Below, one piece after another: positions 34,906 through 45,566 of a stretch of 64,000 nucleotides of DNA. This DNA comes from Hydrangea macrophylla (taxonomy: Eukaryota > Streptophyta > Magnoliopsida > Cornales > Hydrangeaceae). Every line of letters starts with the position of its first letter. The stretch's first letter is position 1. The position numbers were made by a program, and so were the translations under genes. Under the pieces are notes generated by a model. That model worked only from the letters and a program-made list of their open reading frames with translations, made no database searches and was not told the origin of the DNA. Location of the stretch: contig CM066993.1 in the NCBI GenBank assembly GCA_033977485.1, positions 30,618,001 to 30,682,000 of the forward strand. Reading direction: 5' to 3'.

Positions 34906-35329
34906 TTTTTTTTACCCCCGTAATAGATTCTACATCAGTCAAGGATTTGGTAATCTTCTCTAACGCGTCATGTAATGTGCGTCATACGAGTAAGCATGAC
35001 ACTTGCATAATCAGGTCTATTCAAAAAATACCATTACATAGCATGCACATCACGACAGGATAGGTGGATCCATCCATGTGACTACTTGCGCTTGTGTGTG
35101 TTTGACCCCGTGCCCGAACTACGCTTTGGTCTGATTCCTGATGGGATACGTAGGCAGCTCATCATGGGGCACGACCAATTAGAATTTCGCTGCGCGCTCA
35201 CTTCCTTTTGCAACGCATTTTGTTTTTTCCTAAGATCCGACAGTTTGGTCAAAGGCTTGTCTTCACACAAGCTTCGACGTTCGCTTGTGGTTCATGTTGC
35301 CCCACAAGCTCCACCGAAGAGGGGCAAAC
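34906..35329 (+). other. Element B 3' noncoding region and polypurine tract
   Basis: Carries the third GATTCC...GGGATACGTAGGC block (35117-35160) and ends with CCGAAGAGGGGCAAAC (35314-35329). That purine-rich tract directly before TGTAGATACC is the PPT priming plus-strand synthesis. Confidence 0.75.
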
Positions 35330-37954
35330 TGTAGATACCCCAATTTTGACCAAACGTCGAATTAAGGAGAGTGTTATCTCCATATTCGATGATGACAATG
35401 TCTGAACTTATCTAGGACTTCCAAAGATGATTCAAGCTCTTCGAAAGACAAAAAGAAAAAAGAGGAAAAGGAAAAGTATAAGCAGAGCGGCACTCAAGCC
35501 TTTTCGCGACAGTCACGGGCTGCCGTTGCGGCAGTCTCTAAACTGCCGGACGGCATTCGGTGATTGCCGCGAATTTCATCAAGTGCCGAAAAAATAATGA
35601 ATTTCACTAAAAAACGGCAGTCCCTGGAGTTGTCTGCGGCATTCAGTGAATGCTGTTCCGGCAGCCATTGAATGCCGTGACGGCTTTCATTGAATGTCGA
35701 TGCGACATTTACTGAGTGCCGCTTCCATCTCCGGTGAATGCCGCATTTTTGCAATAGACAGCTGGCATACAACACGTTTTGTACTATGAAAAGGATGACT
35801 AAATTAGGGTTTTCAGTCCTGAAATGACTAAAATGCCCCTCTTAAATTGTCTATAAATAGAGGATGAATATTCACTTGCATGGGGGGAGATTTTCTTTGA
35901 ATCTATAGGTTGTATAAGTGTTCTTCTTGCCTTAATTTTCATAATTAGGAGTGAGTTTAGAATAGCTTAAAATAAAGAGTTGTGTGAATTAGTGTAGAAG
36001 AGCTTGATTAGTCTTTGGAAATTCTCCAAAATCACCAAGTAGAGGATACTTTGGAGGTAAGGCTTTAGAATAGTTAGTCTTTATTCAAGTTTAATTATAA
36101 ACATGCATGGAGTTCTTTAATTTCTCTTTTCATTTGTTGTGTTCGTCCTTTGGGTTCATAAGGCTTTCAATGCCTTACTTGAATCTTTTGGTTTGAAATT
36201 CCTTAATCTCTTTGTAGTTTTATTATTTATGAGAGGATTCAGATGGGTACTAGAACATTTAGCTAATGTACCCAAACCTATCTTCATGGTTTGAGGTTTA
36301 TTATGACTAAGTTTCATGAAGTTCTTCCATACTTCTTTGAAATTTACAAACATAAGCATATTTAGTCTCCAATGACCATCAAAAGGTAGGAGAATTAGCT
36401 TTAGACAAGCCTAATCACATGGCTTATTTGTCTAAAGTTAATAGGAATAAAGTGAATTAACCCAATGAGCAATGAGTTCACAATCTGTTTTCGATCATGG
36501 ATTTTTAGCCGAACATCTGACCGTTAGAATGGAATGAAACCAACGGAAAAGTGTTTATAACTTATAGTTCTACCACTGTAATTGTTGTTTTAAGGTAATT
36601 TCATGTTTTGGGTGGTTTGATCAAGGGTTTTGTGGAGCAACCATAATCTGTCCAGAGTTTCAGAACAGTAACACTCTTTTGAAACAAGCAAATCAGAACC
36701 TTATCCAAGCACTTGTGACCCAAAATAATTTTTTCTAAGTAGATTAATGTGTTAGGAAGCTACCCTAAAAAGAACAAATCATTTCTGATTTTTTTGCTAT
36801 TTTTAGAAAATCATGCAAGAACTCTAGACAGGAGGTTATAAAACCCTAAGTGATGTCTGGTTTTTGTCCAATTCCAGGAGATCTAACCGTTGAAACTTTG
36901 ATTTCTCTTTTGGGTTAAAAACTAGACACATAAAGGCATCTTGTGCCCAAAATTCACCCAGATCAAACCATGGGAACCATGTTTTTTATTTCTTTGAAGT
37001 TCTGATCTGCTCTCAGCAATTTCCAGAATTCTGTGACAATTTTGATCAATCTTATAAATAATGGCTTAGATGATATTTTCATGAGTTAAGGTTTAAACCA
37101 TGTTTCAATAATGATTAGTTAAGCTTGAATTTTAAGTTCAAGTGACCTAAATCAATAAGTACTTCATGATTTCTTCTTGTTCATGTTTACATTCATTCAT
37201 GTGACTTGACATTCATAGGTAGGATTCGTTTGCTTTAGGATAACTACATTTGATAGGTTTAAGCTAGGAGTCTAGGATTGTTATTTAAGATCCAACCTTA
37301 TATCTCGTATATCATGTGGACTAACCCTTTGTTTTGTAGCGCTGTTAAGGTGTGGTTTCTTAAAACTCCTCTGTAGTTTATCTTAATTTCTTGATTTTAT
37401 TGATTTTTCAACCTCATGCGCGACACAGGAGAATTAGGGTCTTGCCTTATGTGAATACATATGATTAGAGACTCTTTTCTAGGATTTTCTTTTATTTGTA
37501 TGCATTACACGTTTAATATAGCGGCTGGATCCCGAGTAAGTTCCCTTGTTCCCTATTGCATACCATATTGCTTGCTACTTGAATTATATGGTTTTTGAAT
37601 GATATTTTATCACTTGCAATCTTACACCCTTTAGACATGCTTTTGTAATGTATATTTATACATATGTATTAGTTGAGGGCACATTTAAATTAATAATTCA
37701 ATTAAAAGGATGTTAAGTAGAGGCCTATCGCGAGATAGGATGAGAAGGGGTGTTTTATTCCAATGGGCTCCTTCCCTTCTCATTCCATGATTCCCGGACC
37801 TTGTTAATCTCTGGTTTCTAAAAGATCAATTTGCTTTAAAAATGGTTTCTTAATTTCCCTTTTAAAAATTAAGTGGCGACTCATTGTTTTGTGTTTTAAA
37901 TTGAAAAATATTTTAAAAGAAAAGCTGTGGGTAAGAAAAAATGCGATATCCATA
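35330..37954 (+). repeat. Element B 3' LTR
   Basis: 2,625 bp, TGTAGATACCCC...ATATCCATA, collinear with the 5' LTR. Hairpin array at about 35490-35757, including GGCAGTCTCTAAACTGCC at 35530-35547, in a segment partly missing from the 5' LTR. TATAAATA at about 35852. Confidence 0.93.
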
Positions 37955-39954
37955 GCTAGGAAAAGGCATGGTCGAGCATCCTGATCTAATGTCTGGCATG
38001 TTCAATCAGCCAGGTCCCCCACCGACCAACATGCTAACGTTCTCATCAGATGACATAAGGGATCTACATTGTCCCCATGATGACCCACTGGTGGTGACGC
38101 TTTCCATAGCAAATTATATGGTTAAAAGGGTGTTAGTGGACACGGGCAACTCCTTTTATATTTTGTTCATCTCAACTATAGATCAATTAGGGATATCAAG
38201 GGATTGGCTCTGATCGGTAGCCACTCCCCTGGTAGAGTTCAATGGATCCAGCACATAACTGCTCGGTACAATCGAGCTCCCAGTTCTCATGGGAACCTAC
38301 CCCCAGCAGAGTTCCGTACTGGCAAGCTTTGTGGTTGTAGAGGCTCCATCCGCCTACAGCATTATCCTCGGGAGGCCGACGCTCAATAAAGCCAAGGCTG
38401 TTGTATCGACATACAGCCTGACGGTCAAGTTTCCAACCCCTATGGGACCCGGGAGCTTACGTGGAGATCGGGCAACTGTCCGGAGCTGTTATGTCAGCTC
38501 TTTGCGTAGAGAAGCAATTGTCGAAGCATTGAACATTCTGGAGATGGACCCGAGAGACAAGAGCGATGGAATGGGCCCGGTAAAAGAGATGGAACAAGTG
38601 GTGTAGAACCCCTAGCTCCCCGACCGGTCCGTCAGCATTGGCACTCTCTTGGAGCTAGGTCTTAGGGAGAGGTTGATCCGTTTCCTGCGACAGAACCAGG
38701 ACGTCTTCGCTTGGTGTCATGAAGACATGCCTGGGATTGACCCCGGGTTATGTCCCACCATCTCAATATTCACCCGAATTGATGATCGGTCAAACAGAAG
38801 AGGAGGGGCATAGCCCCTAAAAGACAAGCAATAGTGCATGAAGAAATTGAAAAGCTTCTAAAGGCAAAGTTCATCCGAGAGGCCCACTATCTCGACTGGT
38901 TGGGAAATGTGGCACTAGTCAAGAAAAGCAGTGGGAAGTGGAGAATGTGTGTGAATTTCACTAATCTGAGCAAGGCATATCCCAAGGATTGCTATCCGCT
39001 ACCTAGGATAGACCTCCTTGTGGACTCCACTACCGGACACTCACTCCTTTCGTTTATGGATGCCTACTCAGGGTACAATCAGATCAGTATGTATCTCGGG
39101 ATGAAGAAAAGACCTCCTTAATCACGGACCAGGGGACGTACTACTACAAGGTAATTCCCTTCGGCCTAAAAAATGTCAGGGCGACCTATAAACTTTTGTT
39201 CAACTATATGTTCAAGGACTTGATCGGGAAGTTGATGGAGGTCTACGTCAACGATATTTTGGTCAAAAGTCGAGACGAGTCCGACCATCTCGAGCATCTG
39301 GCCGGGGCCTTCAGCATCTTAAGGAAGTTCAGGATGAGGTTGAACCCGGCCAAGTGCACATTTGGAATCTCGTCCGGAAAGTTCTTGGGACACCTAGTCA
39401 GTAGGCAGGGAATCGAAGCTAACCCCGAAAAAATTCAGGCTATTATTAGCATACAGTCGTCACCTAGGTCAACCAAAGAAGTTCAGAGCTTGGTTGGACG
39501 GGTAGCCCATTGAACAGATTCATTTCCTGAGCTACCGTCCGGAGTCTGCTATTTTTCAAAATCCTCCACAAGGCCCTTTAGTGGTTGAAAGAATGCGAGG
39601 AGGCATTTCAGGAACTCAAGAAATACCTGACATCGCCCCCTCTGCTCTTAACTCCCTTTTTAAAGGAGGAGTTATTCTTGTACTTAGTGGTATCACCCTT
39701 AGCGGAAAGCTGGGCACTTATTCAAGAAGAGCACGGAATATAGTTCCCAGTTTATTACACCAGCCGGGCACTCCATGGAGTAGAAAGCCAGTACTCTCGC
39801 ATCGAAAAGCTCTCTGTCCAGAGACTCCGGCCGTACTTTTAGGCCCATGCCATCGTGGTTCTCACAGATCAGCCTCTCTGTCGGATCTTAAGCAGGTCGG
39901 GACATCCGAAAGGTTCGTCAAGTCGGTGTTGGAATTAGAAGAATTTGAAGTGGT
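37955..39954 (+). pseudogene. pol: Element A protease, reverse transcriptase and start of RNase H
   Basis: A's coding region resumes after B's right TSD (37955-37959). Protease: MLTFSSDDIRDLHCPHDDPL (38031), VLVDTGNSFYILF (38131, DTG intact), YSIILGRPTLNKAKAVVSTY (38355). RT: EEIEKLLKAKFIREAHY (38840), WRMCVNFTNLSKAYPKDCYP (38939), LSFMDAYSGYNQI (39047), YKVIPFGLKN (39148). The catalytic box reads VYVNDILVKS (39242) where YVDD or YMDD is expected, so an essential Asp is Asn. Several TGA, TAA and TAG stops at Arg or Gln positions (38211, 38260s, 38607) and frame changes near 38790, 39115 and 39510. RNase H is cut by solo LTR D at 39959. Confidence 0.88.
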
Positions 39955-39959
39955 CTACA
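39955..39959. other. Target-site duplication of solo LTR D (left copy)
   Basis: ctaca at 39955-39959, repeated at 42902-42906. Confidence 0.9.
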
Positions 39960-41286
39960 TGTAATAACCTGCATTTTCATATTTAATTTGTAATTGCATT
40001 GTCATATTTAAATTCATTTGGTATTGACTGCTTCATTTAATTATAAATTCTCATGTTCTAAATTTTATTCCTTGACTTATTAGAACTCTTGTTGGGGCCA
40101 AATTGTAATTTTTATAAAGCTAGCAATACCTGTGTTGAATTTTAAAACTGTATTTTAAAACGGTGGAAATGCTTTCTTTTAATTCAAGCTGTATTTTTAT
40201 AAAACCAGAAAACCATTTCTTACGTTAAAATGAACTTTCTGTATTTTTGTGGTGACCACCGCGTCACGAAAATACTAGTTCACTTCCAAAACTGTCCACG
40301 CTGTGCTAAAATTCCACAGATTTTGGAAGTGATGTAAAGCTAGATGTGACATACACTTTACTTGCCATTTATGGCAACTCATCATTGGATGTGCCTTGTT
40401 TGGTAATGCCTTGTATGTGTGTGTTATATTGTGGCCAAAAGCAAATTTCCCAAACAACCCAACTTGGCCCCTATGTACCTAGACTTGACTCTTGGGGCAT
40501 CTGTGGAGTTATACACAAATCAATATATATATATATATACGTATGATTTTTATGCTGCTAATTGTGAGGAGTAGAGAATTAGTTAAACTAATTCAATTTG
40601 TTGAGTAATCAACATTTTGCTTGGCCTCCAAGTTCATCAATACATCCTCTATATATGCTACACTCTCATCCATACACTCATACATTCTGCACACATAGAA
40701 ATTCAGAGAGTATAGAGAGAGTTCAGAGAATAGAATTTTAGAATTTTAGAGAGAGAGAAAGAACTTCACCTCCATAGCTTGCAAGCTTCATTGAAGTTTT
40801 CTTGATTGGTCTTATCTTTCTCAACAAACACACATCTCCTTATCACTGTGAGTATTTTAAACTCACCCTTAAATGTAATTCATGCTTAGTTATTACTTGT
40901 GTCTGTGAAATTGTTAATCACCATTGTTGATTTTAACCATGGAAGCTTGAGCTTCAAAATCACCATTTTCAAAACTTAACCAAAATCCATTTTTAGAGAT
41001 GATTATGAAAGATTATACATCATATATGCTATGTTTGAAGTTTTAGAGCCTAATTCATTCATATGAGGAAGTATATTAGAAATTAAGTTTTGTCCTCTTT
41101 TAATCTTTCATAAAATTTAAGAGTTATAGTTAGAATTATGTTAAATTGATAATGGATTCTTAATCCTTGTGGAAAAACGAAGAAAACCATATACTATATG
41201 ACCTTTATACTTACAGAATTGAAAATGGGTCAAAATGGACCCTTAAGACTGAAATAGAGCAGTTTCTGCGGGGAAGAAGAAGCCTC

Positions 41287-41572
41287 AGCTTCATCTCGCG
41301 CCACGATCGCGCGCGCGAAGATCGTGCGAGCGGACCGCGCGAGCGACCCCTCGCGCGAGCGATCCGCGCGCGCGATCTTTGCTCCCCCAGACAGACGGAA
41401 GAGTTTATATATGTAAAATGGAATTAAGGCAGGTCGCGCGAGCGATCCACGCGCGCGACCTTGGCTTTTTCAGGCAGACAGAAAAGTATATATAAAATAA
41501 AAATTAGGCATATCGCGCGAGCGGCCCGCGCGAGCGACCCTTCGCGCGAGCGGCCCGCGCACGCGACCTTTG
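41287..41572 (+). promoter_or_regulatory. GC-rich CGCG palindrome array in LTR D
   Basis: Three clusters (41287-41362, 41434-41459, 41515-41572) of units such as TCGCGCGAGCGACC and GATCCGCGCGCGCGATC, very CpG-dense and self-complementary in AT-rich surroundings. It lies several hundred bases downstream of the LTR TATA box. Confidence 0.75.
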
Positions 41573-41850
41573 GCAGTTTCCAGTTTTGCTTGTTTTGTGA
41601 TCAGGGACTGTTTGGAATGAAACTTACGTACTGTTAAGGTTCTGTTTGGGAAATTTAGTTAATCAGGACTCTATTGGTTATGTTTGAATGATTAAAACAT
41701 TGTATTATGACTTATCAATCCCCGTACGCGTGTTGTTCCTTTAATTCAACATTTTGCTTATGTTTAAGTGCATATCATTCAAGTGGGGTCAGTGGTACTT
41801 GCATATGGGTGTCAGTCAGTGAGGAAAAGAGTAATGGTCAGTGTGGAAAG

Positions 41851-42205
41851 AGTATGAGATTGAGATTGAGATTGCGGTTGTGGTTGTGGTTGAGATTGCG
41901 GTTGTGGTTGTGGTTGAGATTGCGGTGAGGGTATCTTTGAAATGCGACGGTGGCAAATTTGGACACTCCCTGACGCCCATAGAAGCATTAAAGTGTGTGA
42001 AGCCGAACTCGGACATTCCCTGGCACCCATGGTAGTGCTAAAGTGTGGCCTACGGACATTCCCTGATACTCGAGTCTGGATACTGCGTGAGGGGTTGCCC
42101 CGGTATTTGCATGGCGGTTAGGGTATTCAAAGTGTGAGGCATTGAACACTCCCTGGTACCCCGGACCAAAGTGTGAGGCAAACTGGACACTCCCTGGTGC
42201 CCCGT
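41851..42205. repeat. Two minisatellites in LTR D
   Basis: At 41855-41926, a 24-base unit of GAGATTGCGGTTGTGG type repeats about three times. At about 41955-42205, a 50-60-base irregular repeat carrying GGACACTCCCTGG and AAAGTGTG occurs about five times. Confidence 0.8.
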
Positions 42206-42906
42206 TGCTAAAGTGTGGCTATCTTAGTGTTTCAAAGATACCAGGAGTAAGATAGTGGGTTGTTGTGTCTGTTGAGAGAAAAGGGTCGGCAAGATGAGTG
42301 TGGTGCATTGTCTTATACACAATTATATGTTTCATGATTGATCGACTTTTAATATATTCCTTGTTGTTTTTATAAAATGAATTCGCTCTATGGTCAAACT
42401 ATTGATTTTGCAAATTGAAAATGGAAAAAGGTAAATGAGTATGTTTTACATTTAAAGTTATGTTTTTAATACTCACCAGCTTCTTGAAGCTGACGACGTT
42501 GATGCGTCCTGGACATTCGTGTTCAGGCTTTTCAGGTTACAATTAGGAGGAATCTTATGACTACGCTAACTGAGAATGGCTGCCTTTGGAATGAGAGGAC
42601 TGTTTATTGATTATATGTTTTAAGTTACATGTTTTAAGTTTTAAACTGTTTGTTTTATAAGGATGACTGTAACAGACACTAAGTTATTGTTTTATTTTAA
42701 GGCGGTATGTGCCTTAGTTGACCCCGTATCATAAGATGTAATAAGTTAGAAAAATTTTACAAGCCTTGATTGCTCTGCTCTGATTATTATGTTTTGTTGT
42801 TCGATGTTTGGGACGGAATCGATCCTTTAAACTATCGCGACCTACGGGTCCATAAAGGAAATTAAACGCTTTCCTTATTTATGCTACGTCGGGGCGTGAC
42901 ACTACA

Positions 42907-44735
42907 GACCCCGGACGACAATCAAGGGGCACGAAATGGCAAATTTTCTCGTGGAGTTCACATACCCAGAGGACGTAGCTGAAGGGCTCGACTATACCGC
43001 CCGGTCTGCAGCCTGACACCCCGACCTGGGTACTTTATGTGGATGGGTCGTCCAACAAACAAGGCAGCAAGGTTGGGATCATCCTGACCACATCCGATGG
43101 GATCCAGGTGGAATACGCACTAAGGTTCGGGTTCCGGGCCTCTAACAATGAGGCCGAGTACAAGCCCCTGTTAGTTGGATTGCAATTACCCAGTTCAATG
43201 GGCATGCAATAAATCTAAGGGTACAGTGACTCCCAGCTCGTGGTCAATCAAGTCAACCAGAAGTACGAAGCTCAAGAAGATAACATGGTTTCTTACTTAG
43301 CCCTTGTCCGCACAGTCTCAAAGAAGCTCAAGGGGTTCTTCATTATACAGATCTCGAGGTAAGAAAATGCGAGAGCTGATCAATTAGCCTGCCTTGCCTC
43401 ATCCTCTGAGTCAGACCTACCCGAAATAAAAATAGAATACTTACCCGAGCCCAGCGTTGCTAGCCCGGAAGGCATGAAGGTCGAACCGGTCACTTTGGGA
43501 CCCAGCTAGATGGACCTAATCATGATGTTCCTCGCGACCGGTACTCTACCAAGCGACAAGGAAGAAGCCCGGCGGGTAAAGTACCGGGCGGCCAGATACC
43601 ACCTCGCTGATGGCATCCTTTACAAAAGAGGGTTTTCTATCCCGTATCTCCGGTACGTCCAGCCTATACAGGCCCAGGGAGTATTGCATTAAATCCACGA
43701 AAGGGTATGTGAAAACCACGTTGGAGGTCAGCCACTCTCCCGAAAGGCCCTGTTGCAAGGCTATTACTGGCCAACACTGGCCTAGGATTCCCAAGAGTAT
43801 GTCAAGCGGTGTGACAAGTGTCATAGATATTCACCTATGGTCAACCGCCTGGGAGAGCTCTAGATGCCAATCCTCAGCCCCTGGCGATTCGCCCAGTGGG
43901 GTATCGATATCGTCGGTCCCCTCCTGATGGGAAAAGGACAAGTTAAGTTCGCAGTTATAGCCGTGGACTATTTCACTAAGTGGGCAAAAGTCGAGCCCTT
44001 GGCAATGATCACTGAGAAAAAGATGGAAAACTTCGTCGAGAAAAACATCCTTAGCCGGTTCAGCATCCCCAGGGTCCTGGTCAGTGACAACAGAAGGTAG
44101 TTTGATACCCCGGTGTTCAGGAAATTCTGCTCGGGCTATAGAATATCAAATCACTACTCTTTCGCCGAACACCGTCAAGCCAACGGACAGGCCGAGGTGA
44201 CGAACTGGACAATTCTGTAGTCAATCAAAACTGGACTAGAAGATGCCAAGGGACTCTGGGCTGAAGAGCTACCAACCCTTCTGTGGGCTTACCGTACCAC
44301 TCCCCAAGCGATAACGGGGTAAACCCCTTTCTCCCTTACCTACAGCTTCGAGACAGTGGTACCCACAGAGCTCGGACTACCGAAATATCGGGTAGCAACT
44401 TCAACATGCAGGGTAATGAGGAAGCCCTTAGGGGAGAGCTCGACCTGATACAGGAGAAAAGGAATTGGGCGTATCTGAAAGTGGCAGCCTACAAACAGCG
44501 GGTCTCTCGGTATTTCAACAGCAAAGTCAAGCACCGCAGTTTTTAGGTAGGTGACCTCGTCCTCAAGGTGGTGAATCAGTCTACCAAAGTCCCATAGAAA
44601 ATTAGGGCCAAACTGGGAAGGACCGTATAGGGTTACCCGGGTTAACTGGCCGGGTACTTACTGGTTACAGGCTTTGGACAGGCATGATCTAACTCACCCA
44701 TGGAATATACAACATCTCCGCAAATATTTTCAGTG
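42907..44735 (+). pseudogene. pol: Element A second RNase H and integrase
   Basis: After D the reading resumes with TTIKGHEMANFLVEFT (42914). Archaeal-type RNase H: TWVLYVDGSSNKQGSKVG (43024), SNNEAEYKPLLVGLQ (43143), DSQLVVNQV (43228), ADQLACLASSS (43376). Integrase: HERVCENHVGGQPLSRKALL (43698), CDKCH (43812), PWRFAQWGIDIVGPLL (43879), VIAVDYFTKWAKVEP (43954), LVSDN (44078), then ELPTLLWAYRTTPQA, and the end IQHLRKYFQ* at 44733. More than a dozen stops, chiefly TAG at Gln codons (for example 43198-43214, 43508, 43862, 44098, 44218), plus frame changes near 44400-44600. Non-functional. Confidence 0.88.
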
Positions 44736-45566
44736 ATGCTTGGATAAGAGCGGGTCAACATTGGTTAGGAAATTTATGGCTCACTTTGAGCAATTATTAT
44801 GATTTTCAAAAAGGAATAAAGATTTTTCTTTTTAATGACCCCTACCACTGTCAACAGCAAACAAATTAAAGACCTTGGGGACACACAAAGATCTCTGGAT
44901 CACACTTGAGGCAAAAGACCTCAGGATCACACTGGTGGCACCGAAGATCTCGAGATAATACCCAAGGCATAACAGACCCCGGGGTCACACCCGAGGCATC
45001 GGCTTTTCTTAGGCCCATAACCGACGATGGGGGAAAATCTCCCTAGGTGGCTAAAGATAGCAAGCCTCAAAGGACCCTGCAACCACCCACGTTCCAGGTC
45101 GGTTCCCTACAGTTGTTCCCTCTCTTAACGCCCGCCTTAGCAAAAGCTCAAGGGGCAGGGGGATACTGAACTAGTACAGGGAATCACACCGGGCACTAAT
45201 AGGGTGCAGAATCTCACAACATTTCTAAGTACCTACAGTGCCTAGGGAAACCGTCCATATAACAATAGGTCCAGAATCCTATAATGTACCGGACGGGACC
45301 TTCAAAGTAGGTCCCTAGAAGACCAAGTGTTCTCTACCAGACGTGGTCCTAAACCTTTTGCTAAGGCAGGGTTTTATATGGCTAATAACCGGTCAGGCAT
45401 GGGTAATCACAAAACAGGCAAGTACAGAAAAAACATAAATGATGAAAAAGGGTGGCCTCAAAAGACCTTTCATTAATAAAAATAAAAATATGTACAAAGC
45501 CTGGGGGGTAGTTGTAGAAGCCTCCCCCCCCCCAAAAAAAAAAAAAGAGGAGAGGAGATCCCGAAG
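44736..45566 (+). other. Element A post-integrase spacer with 28-bp repeat
   Basis: At 44890-45001 a 27-29 base unit (GATCTCTGGATCACACTTGA type) occurs four times, copies starting at 44890, 44917, 44946 and 44975. The remainder is noncoding, with a C/A-rich homopolymer at 45524-45545. Confidence 0.65.

Larger units (their letters stand above)
7706..37954 (+). mobile_element. Element B: Ogre/Tat-like Ty3/Gypsy retrotransposon carrying antisense genes
   Basis: Bounded by TGTAGACACCCC at 7706 and ATCCATA at 37954, 5-bp TSD gctag. It spans 30.2 kb including nested element C; about 19.8 kb without it. LTRs are 2.6 kb. Order: LTR, tRNA-Arg-type PBS, 1.3-kb leader, gag, protease with G-patch, RT, RNase H, second RNase H, integrase, two genes on the opposite strand, a 121-bp tandem array, PPT, LTR. 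The giant size, the DNG protease motif, the G-patch and the second RNase H fit Ogre and relatives in the Tat lineage. The LTR pair is much more alike than A's, in keeping with insertion after A. Confidence 0.92.
39960..42901 (+). mobile_element. Solo LTR D of a Gypsy element
   Basis: TGTAATAACCTG at 39960 to GGGGCGTGACA at 42901, 2,942 bp with TSD ctaca and no internal region, PBS, PPT or coding sequence: a solo LTR. Its ends (TGTAATA-CC...GGGCGTGACA) match those of element C, suggesting a related chromovirus family. Features: TATATATG (40650), an AG-rich leader, GC-rich palindromes (41287-41572) and minisatellites (41851-42205). Confidence 0.88.

Noticed and set aside
41707..42035. Leu/Arg- and Val/Ile-rich frames near 41.8 kb
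   Set aside because: Products of the 24-base minisatellite in LTR D, open in several frames on both strands.
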